Shown here one piece after another: positions 24,245 through 25,676 of a DNA stretch of 25,676 nt; the stretch's first letter is position 1, and each line of letters begins with the position of its first letter. The position numbers and the translations under genes are program-made. The stretch comes from a virus. The stretch covers positions 1-25,676 of the IMG/VR virus record IMGVR_UViG_3300008107_000387. The stretch is one strand, 5' to 3'. Below the pieces are notes generated by a model, which was given only the letters and a program-made list of their open reading frames with translations, was not told where the DNA came from and ran no database searches.

Positions 24245-24895
24245 TTAGTATATTTTGTTCAATACAAAAATGTCAGAATAGATTGAATTGTCAGTACTAT
24301 TACTACTCCATTGTGCCGTAACGTTAAGGGTGTTTGAAATGGTTGTATCGAATGTAGTATTATTCACGGTATTAAATGCAAATCCTCCCTGTGTATTGTT
24401 TGATTGTTTTGTTGTGTGAAAAACGCCTAATGATACAATATCCGCAACACCAGCAACCCCAATCTGTCTTACAGTAAAATTCACACTGAACTGCCAAACA
24501 TCATTAATAGATGTCGTCATAGTTTGTGGTCCGCTATCAGCCAATACCACCGAACCCGCTTTTACTCTAATTCTTAAAGTATCATTATTTTTTGCAGATA
24601 ATAACCCACCAAAATCAGCCCTAAAAGAATCACCAACTTTGAATTGATTTGGACCGACCGTAAGTGTTCCAACACCACCATCTATAATTGTCGTTTCTAT
24701 TGTTGTGGCACTTACCGAAACACTGTTACCAGTTTGGGCGAATAAACCGTAAACAAATGAGTATGGTGAAAGTTGACTATTTTTAACTTTGAAGGTTTGA
24801 CCTTCTTGTGCAACTGCAAATTCTGCATTAGGACTTAGATAACCTAATGTTGAGCCTGTAATATCAGGTAATTGGGATATTGGTAAATTTGGCAT
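24245..24895 (-). CDS. 216-aa tail fibre or head surface protein
   Basis: The N-terminus (LPISQLPDITGSTLGYLSPNAEFAVAQEGQTFKV, from residue 4) is a pattern common at the start of phage fibre and surface proteins, where 'I-S-x-L-P-x' plus 'D/E-x-F-x-V-x-x-x-G-x-T-x-K-V' forms an attachment segment. The rest (residues 55-216) is Thr/Val/Asn-rich beta sequence with strands such as SVSVSATTIETTII, DTLRIRVKAGSVVL and WQFSVNFTVRQIG, consistent with a jelly-roll tip. The start follows an exact TATTTATA by 7 nt. It is probably displayed on the virion surface and may contact the host. Fibre versus head decoration cannot be told from sequence. Confidence 0.6.
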   Translation of the reverse strand: MPNLPISQLPDITGSTLGYLSPNAEFAVAQEGQTFKVKNSQLSPYSFVYGLFAQTGNSVSVSATTIETTIIDGGVGTLTVGPNQFKVGDSFRADFGGLLSAKNNDTLRIRVKAGSVVLADSGPQTMTTSINDVWQFSVNFTVRQIGVAGVADIVSLGVFHTTKQSNNTQGGFAFNTVNNTTFDTTISNTLNVTAQWSSNSTDNSIYSDIFVLNKIY

Positions 24896-24902
24896 TTTAT
24901 TT

Positions 24903-24910
24903 TATAAATA
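24903..24910 (-). promoter_or_regulatory. TATTTATA motif upstream of 216-aa surface protein gene
   Basis: An exact TATTTATA in the sense direction, 7 nt before the ATG at 24895, in the 43-nt gap after the upstream virion gene. The spacing is again compatible with a leaderless or near-leaderless transcript. Confidence 0.5.
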
Positions 24911-24938
24911 TTATATTTTTAATTTAGTTTTATTGATA

Positions 24939-25670
24939 TTAACAAACATAAGTATTTGTACAATCGACACAATTTCCATATATTTCCTGTACTATGTATA
25001 TAGATGGCGGTCCTGTTGTAATTATGGTTGGAACATATACCACTTCGTAACATTGTAATCCCGAACCAATATCAATACTTACAATATCATTTATGTTGAG
25101 GGTTGTTAAAGTACTAATACCACTAGACCCTGGTACTGTTACATATGAACTATCACAACAAGACAATAACTGCCCAACTTCCCAACTATAGTAAAACAAC
25201 CCACTTTGACTTGGTGTTATAGTATTTGTTGGTGTCTGAGTTGGTGTCATAGTATTTGTTGGTGTATGACTTGGTGTCGGTAATGGTGTGTCAGTAACTC
25301 TAACCGTTATTGATGGTGTTGGCGTAACATTAGGGGCTTTGTATGGTTTACAACAAGCTGCACTATCAGCAAAAGAATCAATAATGTTTATATTCAAGAC
25401 ATCTCTGACAGGTAATACAGAAACACCTTGACTATTACTAACCGTAAACTCCCCATAAAATCTTCCGGTTTTCGAAGATGTCTTTTTGGTAAATTGATAA
25501 ACCAAAGTATACCCACCCGTAGATGTATTTAATTCGATTGTTGCCGGTAAATTTGCATATCTAATTAGACCTGTTTCTTCATCTATCATTGAAAATGTAA
25601 TACTCGCTCCAAGTAAATCTTGATTTGTTTGATGATATCCAACACGTGATTCGTTAATGAATTCGACCAT
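24939..25670 (-). CDS. 243-aa virion protein with Pro/Thr stalk and Cys-rich C-terminal domain
   Basis: Three parts are visible. Residues 1-110 form a beta domain with ASITFSMIDEETGLIRYANLPA and YTLVYQFTKKTS, a block I associate with phage virion proteins of this type. Residues about 117-155 are a Pro/Thr-rich linker (TPTPS, LPTPSHTPTNTMTPTQ) encoded by 30-bp direct repeats. Residues about 160-243 are a small domain with seven Cys (SCCDSS, LQCYEV, NCVDC, final C), which could bind metal or form disulfides. The layout of anchor, flexible stalk and compact tip suggests a surface appendage. The ATG at 25670 leaves only six bases of window upstream, so a longer start cannot be excluded. Confidence 0.65.
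   Translation of the reverse strand: MVEFINESRVGYHQTNQDLLGASITFSMIDEETGLIRYANLPATIELNTSTGGYTLVYQFTKKTSSKTGRFYGEFTVSNSQGVSVLPVRDVLNINIIDSFADSAACCKPYKAPNVTPTPSITVRVTDTPLPTPSHTPTNTMTPTQTPTNTITPSQSGLFYYSWEVGQLLSCCDSSYVTVPGSSGISTLTTLNINDIVSIDIGSGLQCYEVVYVPTIITTGPPSIYIVQEIYGNCVDCTNTYVC
25211..25290 (-). repeat. 30-bp direct repeats encoding the Pro/Thr stalk
   Basis: Two 30-bp units (25211-25240 and 25241-25270) differ at only a few positions, and the first 8 bases of a third follow at 25271. Each encodes ten residues of the type TPTNT-x-TP-x-Q. The unit is a multiple of three, so gain or loss of copies would change stalk length without a frameshift. Confidence 0.8.
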
Positions 25671-25676
25671 TAACTT

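Noticed and set aside
8673-24910. T4-type late promoters (TATAAATA) reading away from the genes
   Set aside because: TATAAATA is present only as the reverse complement of the motif. In that orientation every copy would point upstream, away from the adjacent start, so the sense reading TATTTATA is used instead.
25211-25290. CRISPR-like array
   Set aside because: The 30-bp repeats are directly adjacent with no spacers and encode an in-frame Pro/Thr stalk.

Overview
This window reads as part of the genome of an AT-rich, contractile-tailed double-stranded DNA phage of the broad T4-like type. The main evidence is a tail module in T4-like order on the minus strand (neck and sheath-stabiliser candidates, sheath, tube, gp26-like protein, tape measure, large baseplate proteins, gp53/LysM-like wedge), plus a family B DNA polymerase and a SNF2 helicase. 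Almost no start codon has a Shine-Dalgarno sequence and leaders are A-rich, which is usual for Bacteroidota and their phages, so a Bacteroidota host is my best but weak inference. I saw no rRNA, tRNA, CRISPR array, insertion sequence or integrase.

Layout. Positions 1-16354 (minus strand, transcribed right to left) carry the tail module: gp14-like neck protein (16354-15842), gp15-like sheath stabiliser (15842-14802), sheath (14524-11342), a 49-aa protein and a HAD-family hydrolase (11284-10294), tail tube (10161-9673), gp26-like protein (9604-8855), a 51-aa protein that may be joined to it by frameshifting (8841-8686), tape measure (8658-6955), a 1569-aa baseplate protein with an OmpA-like domain (6912-2203), a gp53/LysM-like wedge protein (2203-1886) and a large virion protein cut by the window edge (1896-1). 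One 50-aa plus-strand gene (14653-14805) lies inside this block. Positions 16403-21248 (plus strand) carry a SNF2 helicase, a superoxide dismutase fused to a putative nuclease-like domain, a gp13-like neck protein and a small unknown protein. Positions 21245-25670 (minus strand) carry the DNA polymerase, a 39-aa ORF that looks like a truncated virion-protein N-terminus, and two surface or fibre proteins.

Regulation. The octamer TATTTATA occurs exactly six times that I could find by eye. Each copy lies 4-40 nt before a start codon and in the sense orientation of that gene, on both strands. Three one-base variants sit in equivalent places. This is the best candidate for a phage-specific (probably late) promoter element. 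Intrinsic terminators follow the sheath and tube genes, the two tail proteins needed in most copies. The terminator after the tube ends three bases before the next start codon.

The most unusual gene is 18192-19751: an Fe/Mn superoxide dismutase domain with all four metal ligands, followed by about 280 further residues ending in a PD-(D/E)XK-like motif. It carries the same upstream motif as the tail genes, so it is probably expressed with them. Intergenic gaps are short: the longest is 132 nt (10162-10293) and none reaches 300 nt.
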